A stretch of 64,000 nucleotides of DNA from Thalassobellus sediminis (GTDB taxonomy: Bacteria > Bacteroidota > Bacteroidia > Flavobacteriales > Flavobacteriaceae): assembly GCF_044386045.1 (NCBI RefSeq), contig NZ_JBISCD010000037.1, forward strand, positions 282,424 to 346,423. The letters are read 5' to 3'. Shown here piece by piece: positions 45,000 through 53,877 of the stretch. Both the position numbers and the translations under genes were made by a program. The notes under the pieces are model-generated. The model was not told the origin of the DNA and did not search any database. It saw nothing but the letters and a program-made list of their open reading frames with translations. Within the stretch, counting starts at the first letter, position 1. Each line of letters begins with the position of its first letter.

Positions 45000-45420
45000 T
45001 TTTTGAGGTTTTTAGTTAACATGTGTATACGTGAATAATGAAAAACCATGATATTACAAAAAGTCCTAAATACGCAAGTAGTTGGCAACTGGTGTAATTG
45101 AAAGCTTAAAAAGCAACAAAAACGAAAGTAATTGTTGCAATGAAAGCAATGCTTAAAGCAAACTTAACGCGAAAGTGAAGAGCAAGTTTAATAGCATCAA
45201 GAAAAACGATTATCTGAAACATTTTAGTAATAGGTCAATACATTTTGAAAATTACAACAAAAATGTTTCACTTGTAATAATAGCACTTGAATTGAAACCG
45301 TTTGATGAATATTTAAACGCCTTTTAATAGCAATATTAAAATAGATCATGTTATGTTATTACATAGAAAGCCATATCAAAGGAGATTAAGTTCTGCAGTG
45401 ATATGGCTTTTGTTTTTTTA
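45000..45420 (+). ncRNA. Candidate structured RNA between rplS and icd
   Basis: No complete ORF of note is present, yet the strand is full of stems: GCAACAA/TTGTTGC (45113-45138), AAACTT/AAGTTT (45160-45189), an 11-bp perfect stem TGAAACATTTT/AAAATGTTTCA (45215-45225 with 45260-45270), and a final 12-bp terminator stem. Upstream rplS already has its own terminator and icd starts 200 bp later, so this terminator must end a separate rightward transcript. The 5' end is not defined. It lacks tmRNA, RNase P and SRP RNA signature sequences. A 19-codon ORF begins at 45038. A decayed ORF is the main alternative. Confidence 0.5.
45367..45418 (+). terminator. Orphan intrinsic terminator
   Basis: Perfect 12-bp stem AAAGCCATATCA/TGATATGGCTTT (45367-45378 with 45399-45410), a 20-nt loop and a downstream T-run. 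It is directional to the right and no recognised gene ends here. Confidence 0.85.
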
Positions 45421-45621
45421 GCTTCTTTAGCTTTTTATTACCAAATTCTTATTCGTGTCTCCCTTTTTTATAATTCTATTAAAACTTAGTGATTCTTATG
45501 TGGTTCGCGCAATTTTTAAACATCTTTAAATATCAATTTTTGTATATTCGCATCGCGAAAACGATATCGTACATTTTTTTCGACTAAAACAGTTAAACTA
45601 TTTACATAAAATTTCATAGTA

Positions 45622-47832
45622 ATGTCTAAAATTATTTATACAAAAACCGATGAAGCTCCTGCTTTAGCAACCCGTTCTTTTTTACCCATAGTTAAAGCTT
45701 TTGTAAAGTCTTCTGGTGTTAATATAGAAACTAAAGATATTTCTTTAGCAGCAAGAATTTTAGCAGTTTTTCCTGATTTTTTAAATGAAGATCAAAGAGT
45801 TTCTGATGATTTAGCTTTTCTTGGTGAATTAGCAAAAAAACCTGAAGCTAATATTGTAAAACTACCAAATATTAGTGCTTCTGTTCCTCAATTAAAAGCA
45901 GCTATAAAAGAATTACAATCGCAAGGTTTTGGTATTCCTAATTACCCAGATGAGCCTAATACGGCTGAAGAAAAAGAGATTAAAGCACGTTACAACAAAA
46001 TTAAAGGAAGTGCTGTAAACCCTGTGTTACGTGAAGGAAACTCAGATAGACGTGCTCCAAAAGCAGTTAAGAATTATGCTAAAAACAATCCACACTCAAT
46101 GGGTGCTTGGAGTAATGATTCTAAAACGCATGTTGCCACTATGGGTGCTAATGATTTTGCTAGTAATGAAAAATCTGTAACCATAAGTGATGCCACTAGT
46201 ATAAAAATTGTTCATACAGACAGTAATGGAACTACCACTGTATTAAAAGATTCTTTAGCTTTATTAAAAGGCGAAATAATTGATGCTACCGTATTAAATA
46301 AAAAAGCTTTAATAAACTTTTTTGAAACACAAATAGAAGACGCTAAAGCAAATAATGTATTGCTTTCATTACACATGAAAGCAACTATGATGAAAGTGAG
46401 CGACCCTATTATATTTGGTCATGCTGTTAAAGTGTTTTTTAAAAACGTATTTGCAAAACATGCTGAAATACTAAATGAAATTGGTGTCGATGTTAATAAT
46501 GGTTTTGGAAATTTAGTTGAAAAGATTAAAGAATTACCAGAAGCTAAACGCAACGAAATACAAGCAGACATTGATGCTGCATTTAAAAACGGACCTGAAG
46601 TTGCTATGGTAAATAGCGATAAAGGTATTACCAACTTACATGTACCTAGTGATGTTATTATTGATGCTTCTATGCCAGCAATGATTCGTACTTCTGGGCA
46701 AATGTGGAATGCTGAAGGTAAATTACAAGATACTAAAGCAATTATTCCAGATAGTAGTTATGCTGGAATTTACTCTGCAACTATAGATTTCTGTAAAAAG
46801 AATGGTGCTTTTGATCCTACAACTATGGGAACAGTTCCAAATGTTGGACTCATGGCTCAAAAAGCTGAAGAATATGGTTCTCATGATAAAACATTTGAAA
46901 TAGCTTCTAACGGAACTGTTAGTGTTATTGATGCGTCTGGCAATACATTATTAGAACATACGATTGAAGTTGGAGATATTTGGAGAATGTGTCAAGTAAA
47001 AGATGCTCCTATTCAAGACTGGGTAAAACTTGCTGTTACACGTGCAAGAGCTTCTCAAACGCCTGCTGTTTTCTGGTTAGATGAAAATAGAGCGCATGAT
47101 GCCGAGTTAATTAAAAAAGTAAGCACATATTTAAAAGATCATGATACTTCTGGATTAGATTTAAGAATCTTATCGCCTATTGATGCAACGCTATTTACTT
47201 GCGAAAGGTTAAAGGATGGTAAAGATACTATTTCGGTTTCAGGAAATGTATTACGTGATTATTTAACAGATTTATTCCCAATTTTAGAAGTTGGAACTAG
47301 TGCAAAAATGTTATCTATTGTTCCTTTAATGAATGGTGGTGGTTTATTTGAAACTGGTGCTGGTGGATCTGCTCCTAAACATGTGCAACAATTATTAGAA
47401 GAAAATCATTTACGTTGGGATTCTTTAGGTGAATTTTTAGCATTAGCGGTTTCATTAGTACATTTTAGTGATGTAAACAACAATCCTAAAGCTAAAATTT
47501 TAGGTGAAACATTAGATGATGCTACTGACAAATTATTAGAAAATAGAAAAGGTCCTTCAAGAAAAGCTGGAGAATTAGATAATAGAGGAAGTCATTTTTA
47601 CTTAGCCATGTATTGGGCTCAAGAATTAGCTAATCAAACAAAAGATGCTAGTTTAAAAGCAGAGTTTACTCCTATAGCAGAAAAATTAATAGAAAACGAA
47701 ACTGCTATTATAAATGAGTTAGCCGAAATACAAGGTAAAGCAACTGATATAGGAGGTTATTATGAGCCTAATGAAGATTTAATAAATCAAGTTATGCGAC
47801 CAAGTAAAACATTTAATAGTATACTTAACTAA
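45622..47832 (+). CDS. icd: Monomeric NADP-dependent isocitrate dehydrogenase
   Basis: A 736-residue enzyme of the monomeric IDH type (about 80 kDa) and unrelated in length to the common dimeric 45-kDa form. It turns isocitrate into 2-oxoglutarate with NADP. Family segments include KTDEAPALATRSFLPIVKAF at residues 7-26, RRAPKAVKNYAKNNPHSMG near 133, SLHMKATMMKVSDPI near 248, VFWLDENRAHD near 485 and GGLFETGAGGSAPKH near 575. It is monocistronic with a strong terminator. Confidence 0.95.
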   Translation: MSKIIYTKTDEAPALATRSFLPIVKAFVKSSGVNIETKDISLAARILAVFPDFLNEDQRVSDDLAFLGELAKKPEANIVKLPNISASVPQLKAAIKELQSQGFGIPNYPDEPNTAEEKEIKARYNKIKGSAVNPVLREGNSDRRAPKAVKNYAKNNPHSMGAWSNDSKTHVATMGANDFASNEKSVTISDATSIKIVHTDSNGTTTVLKDSLALLKGEIIDATVLNKKALINFFETQIEDAKANNVLLSLHMKATMMKVSDPIIFGHAVKVFFKNVFAKHAEILNEIGVDVNNGFGNLVEKIKELPEAKRNEIQADIDAAFKNGPEVAMVNSDKGITNLHVPSDVIIDASMPAMIRTSGQMWNAEGKLQDTKAIIPDSSYAGIYSATIDFCKKNGAFDPTTMGTVPNVGLMAQKAEEYGSHDKTFEIASNGTVSVIDASGNTLLEHTIEVGDIWRMCQVKDAPIQDWVKLAVTRARASQTPAVFWLDENRAHDAELIKKVSTYLKDHDTSGLDLRILSPIDATLFTCERLKDGKDTISVSGNVLRDYLTDLFPILEVGTSAKMLSIVPLMNGGGLFETGAGGSAPKHVQQLLEENHLRWDSLGEFLALAVSLVHFSDVNNNPKAKILGETLDDATDKLLENRKGPSRKAGELDNRGSHFYLAMYWAQELANQTKDASLKAEFTPIAEKLIENETAIINELAEIQGKATDIGGYYEPNEDLINQVMRPSKTFNSILN

Positions 47833-47853
47833 ATAAAACATAAACACTCTTTT

Positions 47854-47881
47854 AAAAAGCCCCTTTTTTGGGGCTTTTTTT
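47854..47881 (+). terminator. Intrinsic terminator of icd
   Basis: Stem AAAAAGCCCC/GGGGCTTTTT with a short T loop and a T-run. Confidence 0.92.
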
Positions 47882-47911
47882 ATATTTTTATACAAAAAGC
47901 TATTTTAAAGA

Positions 47912-50287
47912 ATGTATAAAATTATTTCGTGCTTTATTGTCGCGCTGTTTTTTAATGTTTTAGTGTTAAACGCTCAAGAAAAATTTACACTCAGCGGAAC
48001 TATTTTAGAACAAAAAAGCAATGAATCTCTCATTGGGGTTAATATTGTTTTTCCTGAATTATCCACAGGAACTACTACTAATGAATATGGTTTTTTTTCT
48101 ATAACACTACCTAAAGGCACATACAATATTGTAATTCGCTATTTAGGTTATACTTCTATTTCAGAAACACTTGTACTTTCAGAAGATATCACTAAAAATT
48201 TTTCCTTATTTGATTCTGCTGAAAATTTAGATGAAGTTATCATTACCGGTAACATTGAAAAGCTAAATATAAAAGCACCTCAAATGAGTGTGAACAAACT
48301 TAATTCAAGTACTATTAAAGAAATACCTGTAGTACTTGGAGAATCAGATATTATAAAAGCAATTACCCTACTACCTGGTGTTACTAGCGCTGGTGAAGGT
48401 GCTTCTGGATTTAATGTTAGAGGTGGTGCTGCAGATCAAAATTTAATTCTTTTAGATGAAGCTATTATTTATAACTCATCACATTTATTCGGATTCTTTT
48501 CTGTATTTAATCCAGATGCCATAAAAGATCTTAAACTATATAAAGGTGGTATTCCGGCTCGCTATGGTGGACGTGTCTCATCTGTTTTAGATATCTACCA
48601 AAAAGAAGGGAATAGCAAAGAGTTTCATATGAATGGTGGCATAGGTATTGTTTCTAGCAGATTACTTGTCGAAGGTCCCATCAAAAAAGAAAAAGGATCC
48701 TTTCTTATTGGAGGAAGATCTAGCTATGCGCATTTATTTTTACCTCTTTTTGATAATAACAACATTGCATACTTTTATGATTTAAACACAAAATTAAGCT
48801 ACAAAATAAACAATAGAAATAATATTTATCTGTCTGGATATTTTGGTAGAGATGTTTTTAGAATTCAAGATACATTTGAAAACACCTACGGTAATTCTGT
48901 TTTAAATTTTAGATGGAATCATCTTTTTTCAGATAAATTATTTTCTAACCTTTCTTTTATTTATTCGGATTACGACTACGATTTAAAATTAAATTTTGTG
49001 GAATTTGATTGGGTTTCAGGTATTCAAAATTTCAACTTAAAGTATGATTTCAAACATTATATAGCCGATAAATTTAAACTTCAATATGGATTAAACAGTA
49101 TTTATTATAAATTTAATCCTGGTGATATAAAACCAACTGTAGAATCCTCAGGAATTAATCCTCTCAAACTCATAGATAAATATGCCTTTGAAAATGCATT
49201 ATATCTTGATGCCGAACATAACATCTCAGATAAACTAGCATTATCATACGGTTTACGATTTAGCTCTTTTCATCGTTTAGGTCAAGACGAGCTTAATGTT
49301 TATGAAAATAATGAAGCTGTTATTTTTAATAACGATTTTAAAATATATGAAAAAGCGGTTCCTACGGCAACTGAAACCTTTAAACGAAGTAATATTATTG
49401 CAAGTTTTTTCAATATAGAACCAAGAGCTTCATTGGCATACCAACTAAATACAACAAGTTCTATTAAAACAAGCTATAATAGAATGAGTCAGTATTTACA
49501 TTTATTATCTAACACAAATTCTCCAACACCTTTAGATGTTTGGACACCTAGCGGTAAATATATAAAGCCACAATTATTAGATCAATTTGCTATTGGCTAC
49601 TTTAAAAATTTTAATGACAACCGATTTTCTTTAGAAATAGAAAGCTTTTATAAAACCATAAAAAATAGAATTGATTATATAGATGGAGCCAATTTAGTAG
49701 CTAATAATGCCATAGAGCAAGTTATTTTAAATGGTAAAGCACGGGCTTATGGTTTAGAGTTTTTATTGAGAAAAAACGAAGGTAGATTTAAAGGGTGGTT
49801 AGCTTATACCCTATCGAAATCTGAACAACAAACAAAAGGAAGAACTCCAAACGAAATTGGTATTAACAATGGTAATTGGTATAAAACACCATATGACAAA
49901 ACACATGATATATCTTTAACTGGCAGTTACGAATTAAATAATAAATGGAAATTAAACTCTAATTTTTTATATCAAACCGGACAGCCTGCTACATTTCCCA
50001 ATGGCCAATATCAATTCAATGGCATTATTATTCCAAATTTTAATAATAGAAATTCCGATAGATTAACATCATTTAGTCGGTTAGATCTTTCTGCAACATA
50101 TACACCAAAACCAAATAAAAAAAGAGGCTGGCAAAGTTACTGGGTGTTTGGGGTTTATAATGTATATAATCGTAAAAACGCTAGTTCTATAAATTTTGGC
50201 AGAAACTATGAAACTGGAATAAATGAAGCTACTCGTCTATCTATTTTTGGCATTGTTCCATCAGTATCTTATAATTTTAAGCTTTAA
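47912..50287 (+). CDS. TonB-dependent receptor with CarboxypepD-reg-like domain, copy 2
   Basis: A 791-residue outer-membrane receptor, paralogous to 26756-29137. It has a signal peptide (to about residue 21), a CarboxypepD-reg-like domain (25-110), a plug with GFNVRGGAADQNLILLDEA near residue 165 and a barrel ending VSYNFKL. Identity to copy 1 is high throughout, notably in the plug and the GGIPAR-Y/F-GGR region. Loops differ, so ligand range may differ. It starts 30 bp after the icd terminator and is followed by its DUF4249 partner 3 bp later. Confidence 0.92.
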   Translation: MYKIISCFIVALFFNVLVLNAQEKFTLSGTILEQKSNESLIGVNIVFPELSTGTTTNEYGFFSITLPKGTYNIVIRYLGYTSISETLVLSEDITKNFSLFDSAENLDEVIITGNIEKLNIKAPQMSVNKLNSSTIKEIPVVLGESDIIKAITLLPGVTSAGEGASGFNVRGGAADQNLILLDEAIIYNSSHLFGFFSVFNPDAIKDLKLYKGGIPARYGGRVSSVLDIYQKEGNSKEFHMNGGIGIVSSRLLVEGPIKKEKGSFLIGGRSSYAHLFLPLFDNNNIAYFYDLNTKLSYKINNRNNIYLSGYFGRDVFRIQDTFENTYGNSVLNFRWNHLFSDKLFSNLSFIYSDYDYDLKLNFVEFDWVSGIQNFNLKYDFKHYIADKFKLQYGLNSIYYKFNPGDIKPTVESSGINPLKLIDKYAFENALYLDAEHNISDKLALSYGLRFSSFHRLGQDELNVYENNEAVIFNNDFKIYEKAVPTATETFKRSNIIASFFNIEPRASLAYQLNTTSSIKTSYNRMSQYLHLLSNTNSPTPLDVWTPSGKYIKPQLLDQFAIGYFKNFNDNRFSLEIESFYKTIKNRIDYIDGANLVANNAIEQVILNGKARAYGLEFLLRKNEGRFKGWLAYTLSKSEQQTKGRTPNEIGINNGNWYKTPYDKTHDISLTGSYELNNKWKLNSNFLYQTGQPATFPNGQYQFNGIIIPNFNNRNSDRLTSFSRLDLSATYTPKPNKKRGWQSYWVFGVYNVYNRKNASSINFGRNYETGINEATRLSIFGIVPSVSYNFKL

Positions 50288-50290
50288 CTA

Positions 50291-51100
50291 ATGAGAAAGA
50301 TATTCTATATATTAATAATAAGTCTTCAATTTGTGTCTTGTGAAGACGTTATTGAAGTTGACTTAAAATCTACTGAACCAAGATTAGTAATAGATGGATC
50401 GTTAAATTGGCTAAAAGGTTCTCAAGGAAATAATCAATATATAAAACTAACATTGAGCGCTCCTTTCTTCGATAGAGCGGTTCCTCCTGCAAATGGTGCC
50501 ACCGTTATAGTCACAGATTTAAATAACAATACTTTTAATTTTGTTGAAGAAGAAAATACTGGTTTATACATAAACAATTCTTTTATCCCCGTGATTGATG
50601 GCATTTATAACCTAACCATTATTTACAATAATGAAACGTACACTGCTACAGAAAAATTAGTACCAGTAAGTCCTATTGAATATGTAGAACAAAAAAATGA
50701 AGGAGGATTTTCAGGAGAAGAGATTGAAATAAAAACATATTATACAGATCCTGAAGGAATAGAAAACTATTATCTATTTGAATTTGCTAACAATATTACA
50801 AAAAGCCTTGAAGTTTATGATGACGAATTTACCGATGGTAATCAAATTTTCGCTTTTTATTCAGATGAAGACTTAACTACAGGTGATGAACTCATTATCA
50901 AAAATTATGGTATTTCAAAGCAGTTTTATGAGTTCATGAATCTTTTACTTCAACAAACAGATGATGAATCTGGAGACCCATTTGAATTACAACCCGCTAC
51001 TGTAAGAGGTAATTGTATTAATCAAACAAATCCTGAGAACTATCCTTTAGGATATTTTAAAGCTTCCGAAGTCTCTATTTTCAACTACATAATCAAGTAA
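50291..51100 (+). CDS. DUF4249 lipoprotein, copy 2
   Basis: A 269-residue lipoprotein (signal ending in FVSCED) of the DUF4249 family, paralogous to 25905-26750. It shares the VDLKSTEPRLVIDGSLNWLK start and the late VRGNCINQTNPENYPLGYFK segment. It should be a surface partner of the receptor just upstream. It is probably cotranscribed with that receptor, and the efflux genes begin 137 bp downstream. Confidence 0.88.
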   Translation: MRKIFYILIISLQFVSCEDVIEVDLKSTEPRLVIDGSLNWLKGSQGNNQYIKLTLSAPFFDRAVPPANGATVIVTDLNNNTFNFVEEENTGLYINNSFIPVIDGIYNLTIIYNNETYTATEKLVPVSPIEYVEQKNEGGFSGEEIEIKTYYTDPEGIENYYLFEFANNITKSLEVYDDEFTDGNQIFAFYSDEDLTTGDELIIKNYGISKQFYEFMNLLLQQTDDESGDPFELQPATVRGNCINQTNPENYPLGYFKASEVSIFNYIIK

Positions 51101-51237
51101 TTTCTTATAATTGGTATAATATTTGTGCATTAAATTAGTTATAAATGAATAATTTATGAAGATATTAACTAAAAAAAATCTGACAGCTGAGTTTTTTTTG
51201 TAATTTTATTCTTCATCAATCAAAAAAATAACTAAAC

Positions 51238-52482
51238 ATGACAAAAAAAAAAATTGCCTATATAATAGGTGCAATTGTTTTAATTATTGTTGCTTATTCA
51301 TTCCTAACCAGCTCAACTGACGAAAACGCCTCACTCACTTCAAAAGTTACAAAAGGAACATTTTTAAACGAAGTCTTTATTTCTGGTGAAGCTCAGTCTA
51401 CTAGCTCTAAAAAAATTAATGGTCCTACTAATGCAAGACGATTTGGTATTTATAATATAAAAATTCAAGATTTAGTTCCAGAAGGAACTGTTGTAAAAAA
51501 AGGAGGGTATATTGGAAAGCTTGACATGTCTGAATTAAATGGTAAAATTCTTGATGCCCAATTAAACTTAGACAAAGCGGAGTCTAAATATACACAACAA
51601 CAACTTGATACAACACTTACTCTAAAACAAGAACGGAACGCTATAAAAGATTTACTTTTCAACATTGAAGAAAATCAATTAGAATTAAAACAATCTATAT
51701 ATGAAGCACCTGCTGTTATTAGGCAACTTGAAATTAAAATAGAAAAGTTTGAACGTGATTTAAATGAAAAAAAGGAAGATTATTCTATTAAAAAACGACA
51801 AGCCAATGCTAAAATGATTGAAGTTGGCACTGAAGTTTCTAAAATTAGAAAAAGAATAGATGAGTTATTAGAACTACAAAAAGAATTCACTATTTATTCT
51901 GAAGACGAAGGGATGGTAACTTATGTTAAGGAATGGAATGGTACAAAAAAGAAAGTAGGTTCTACTATTTCTCCTTGGGAACCAGCCATAGCTAGTCTAC
52001 CAGATTTAACAAAAATGGAATCAAAAACCTATAGTAATGAAGTTGATATTAGAAAAATAAAAAAAGATTTAAAAGTTAAGGTCGGATTTGATGCATTTCC
52101 AGACATCGAGTTGGATGGTATTGTAACAGACGTTGCAAATGTTGGAGAAACCAAAGCAGGATCTGACATTAAACTTTTTCAGGTTTTAATAAAAATTAAT
52201 GGAACTAATAAAAATATTAGACCTGGCATGACAACTTCTAACAAAATACTTACAAAACAAGAAGACGATGTATTAATGATGCCTCTAGAAGCCATATTTT
52301 CTAAAGATTCGATTAGCTATGCTTATGTAAAGTCTGGACTATCAATAGAAAAAAAGCAAGTAGAATTAGGACTTTCCAACAATGAAGTTATTATTATTGA
52401 AAAAGGACTAAAAGAAGGTGATGTAGTTTATTTAAATAAACCCGAAGATACAGACGATAAAAGTATAACTCTATTGAAGTAA
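51238..52482 (+). CDS. HlyD/MacA-type periplasmic adaptor
   Basis: A 414-residue membrane-fusion protein. One N-terminal membrane helix (residues 5-24) is followed by a lipoyl/barrel-sandwich half, a long coiled-coil hairpin (about 95-210, rich in Lys and Glu), the second lipoyl half (DEGMVTYVKEWNGTKKKVGS) and beta-barrel domains. It would link an inner-membrane pump to TolC. It is followed directly by a MacB-like permease and a TolC protein, so the three form one exporter operon. Confidence 0.88.
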   Translation: MTKKKIAYIIGAIVLIIVAYSFLTSSTDENASLTSKVTKGTFLNEVFISGEAQSTSSKKINGPTNARRFGIYNIKIQDLVPEGTVVKKGGYIGKLDMSELNGKILDAQLNLDKAESKYTQQQLDTTLTLKQERNAIKDLLFNIEENQLELKQSIYEAPAVIRQLEIKIEKFERDLNEKKEDYSIKKRQANAKMIEVGTEVSKIRKRIDELLELQKEFTIYSEDEGMVTYVKEWNGTKKKVGSTISPWEPAIASLPDLTKMESKTYSNEVDIRKIKKDLKVKVGFDAFPDIELDGIVTDVANVGETKAGSDIKLFQVLIKINGTNKNIRPGMTTSNKILTKQEDDVLMMPLEAIFSKDSISYAYVKSGLSIEKKQVELGLSNNEVIIIEKGLKEGDVVYLNKPEDTDDKSITLLK

Positions 52483-52483
52483 T

Positions 52484-53842
52484 ATGATAGATAAAATACT
52501 TTTAGAAAAACTAAAATCTACATTTAATGAAGCATTTTGGTTTATTAAAACTAATAAGGTTAGAACCTTTTTGACGGCTTTAGGAATTATTTTTGGTGTA
52601 GCTTCTGTTATTACAATGCTAGCTATTGGAAATGGTGCAGAAAAAGAAATATTAGCTCAATTAGAGCTTGTTGGAGTAAATAATATAGTTATAACTCCAA
52701 TCCCTGATGAAAAAGACGAAAACACGGATGAAAATGAAGAAGAAAATAATAAATCAGAATCAAAGCGTTTTTCAAAAGGACTTGATGTTCTAGATGCATT
52801 AAATATGCAAAAATATATACCTAGTGTAAAGCTAACAAGTCCAGAAATTATTTTAAACTCATACGTTATCAATAACGGACAACAAAACAGTATAAAACTT
52901 ATTGGTATCTCTCCTGCATTTTTTGAAGTTTCTAACATAAACTTAGAAAAGGGTAAGTCTTTTTCTCAATATCAAATTAAAAATGCTTTACCTGTATGTA
53001 TTGTAGGTAAAAAAGTGGAAAAAAAACTATTTACAGGTGAAAGCGCTATAGGTAAACAAATAAAAGTAAAAGATGTTTGGCTACAAGTGATTGGTGTCAT
53101 TGAAGAAAAATTAATATCAGATAAGGCACAAGAGAATTTAGGAATAAGAGACCTCAATGAAGATATTTATATTCCTTTAAATACTTTTTTAGTAAGGTAT
53201 ATAGATCGAAAAATAATTAGCGACAAAGTTGGTGTAAATAGAAGTAATCGTAACCAAAATGGTCCTAAAAAAAGCATTCCAAGGGGAAATTATCACCAAA
53301 TAGACAAATTAACAGTTCAAGTTTCAAATTCTAATGAATTAAAGGCTACTGCTGAAGTCGTTAGTAAAATGCTTAAACGCAGACATAATGATGTTTTAGA
53401 TTTTGAAATAACAATTCCAATTCAACTTTTAAAACAACAACAAAAAACAAAACAAATTTTTAATATAGTATTAATTATTATTGCTGGGATATCATTACTT
53501 ATTGGAGGTATTGGCATTATGAATATTATGTTAGCCTCTGTATTAGAAAGAACAAAAGAAATAGGCATAATCAGGGCTATTGGAGCCACCGAAGAAGACG
53601 TTATCCTTCAATTTTTATCGGAATCTGTACTAATTAGTGTTGGTGGAGGTATCATTGGAATTATAGTTGGTATTATTGGAGCCTATATTATTGAAATATT
53701 TTCAGGGATAGAAACAGTTTTATCCTTAAACTCTATTTTAATTTCGTTTTTTATCGCAGTCATTGTTGGATTAATTTTTGGAATTTTTCCTGCAAAAGCA
53801 GCAGCAAACAAAAGACCTATAGAAGCTTTAAGAACAGAATAA
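52484..53842 (+). CDS. MacB-like ABC transporter permease without ATPase domain
   Basis: A 452-residue FtsX/MacB-type permease: an N-terminal membrane helix (residues 27-47, FLTALGIIFGVASVITMLAI), a large periplasmic domain (about 50-315) with a charged acidic stretch near residue 80, then three C-terminal helices ending with the conserved GIFPAKAAANKRPIEALR motif. It has no Walker motifs, and no ATPase gene is adjacent. It starts 1 bp after the adaptor stop. The ATPase must come from elsewhere in the genome. Confidence 0.88.
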   Translation: MIDKILLEKLKSTFNEAFWFIKTNKVRTFLTALGIIFGVASVITMLAIGNGAEKEILAQLELVGVNNIVITPIPDEKDENTDENEEENNKSESKRFSKGLDVLDALNMQKYIPSVKLTSPEIILNSYVINNGQQNSIKLIGISPAFFEVSNINLEKGKSFSQYQIKNALPVCIVGKKVEKKLFTGESAIGKQIKVKDVWLQVIGVIEEKLISDKAQENLGIRDLNEDIYIPLNTFLVRYIDRKIISDKVGVNRSNRNQNGPKKSIPRGNYHQIDKLTVQVSNSNELKATAEVVSKMLKRRHNDVLDFEITIPIQLLKQQQKTKQIFNIVLIIIAGISLLIGGIGIMNIMLASVLERTKEIGIIRAIGATEEDVILQFLSESVLISVGGGIIGIIVGIIGAYIIEIFSGIETVLSLNSILISFFIAVIVGLIFGIFPAKAAANKRPIEALRTE

Positions 53843-53877
53843 TTATTTAACATCATCAATCAAAAACATATTAATAA

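Larger units (their letters stand above)
44820..45621. other. About 800-bp gap between the rplS terminator and icd
   Basis: The first 180 bp show nothing I can name. The candidate RNA and its terminator fill 45000-45420. The last 200 bp hold the icd leader with a near -7 element, TATATTCG, at 45543-45550. Confidence 0.6.

Noticed and set aside
45082..45327. An 81-codon frame open except for one TAA, overlapping the candidate ncRNA
   Set aside because: It has no normal start, an in-frame stop and codon choice unlike neighbouring genes; the stems and the terminator explain the region better. It is kept as the alternative.
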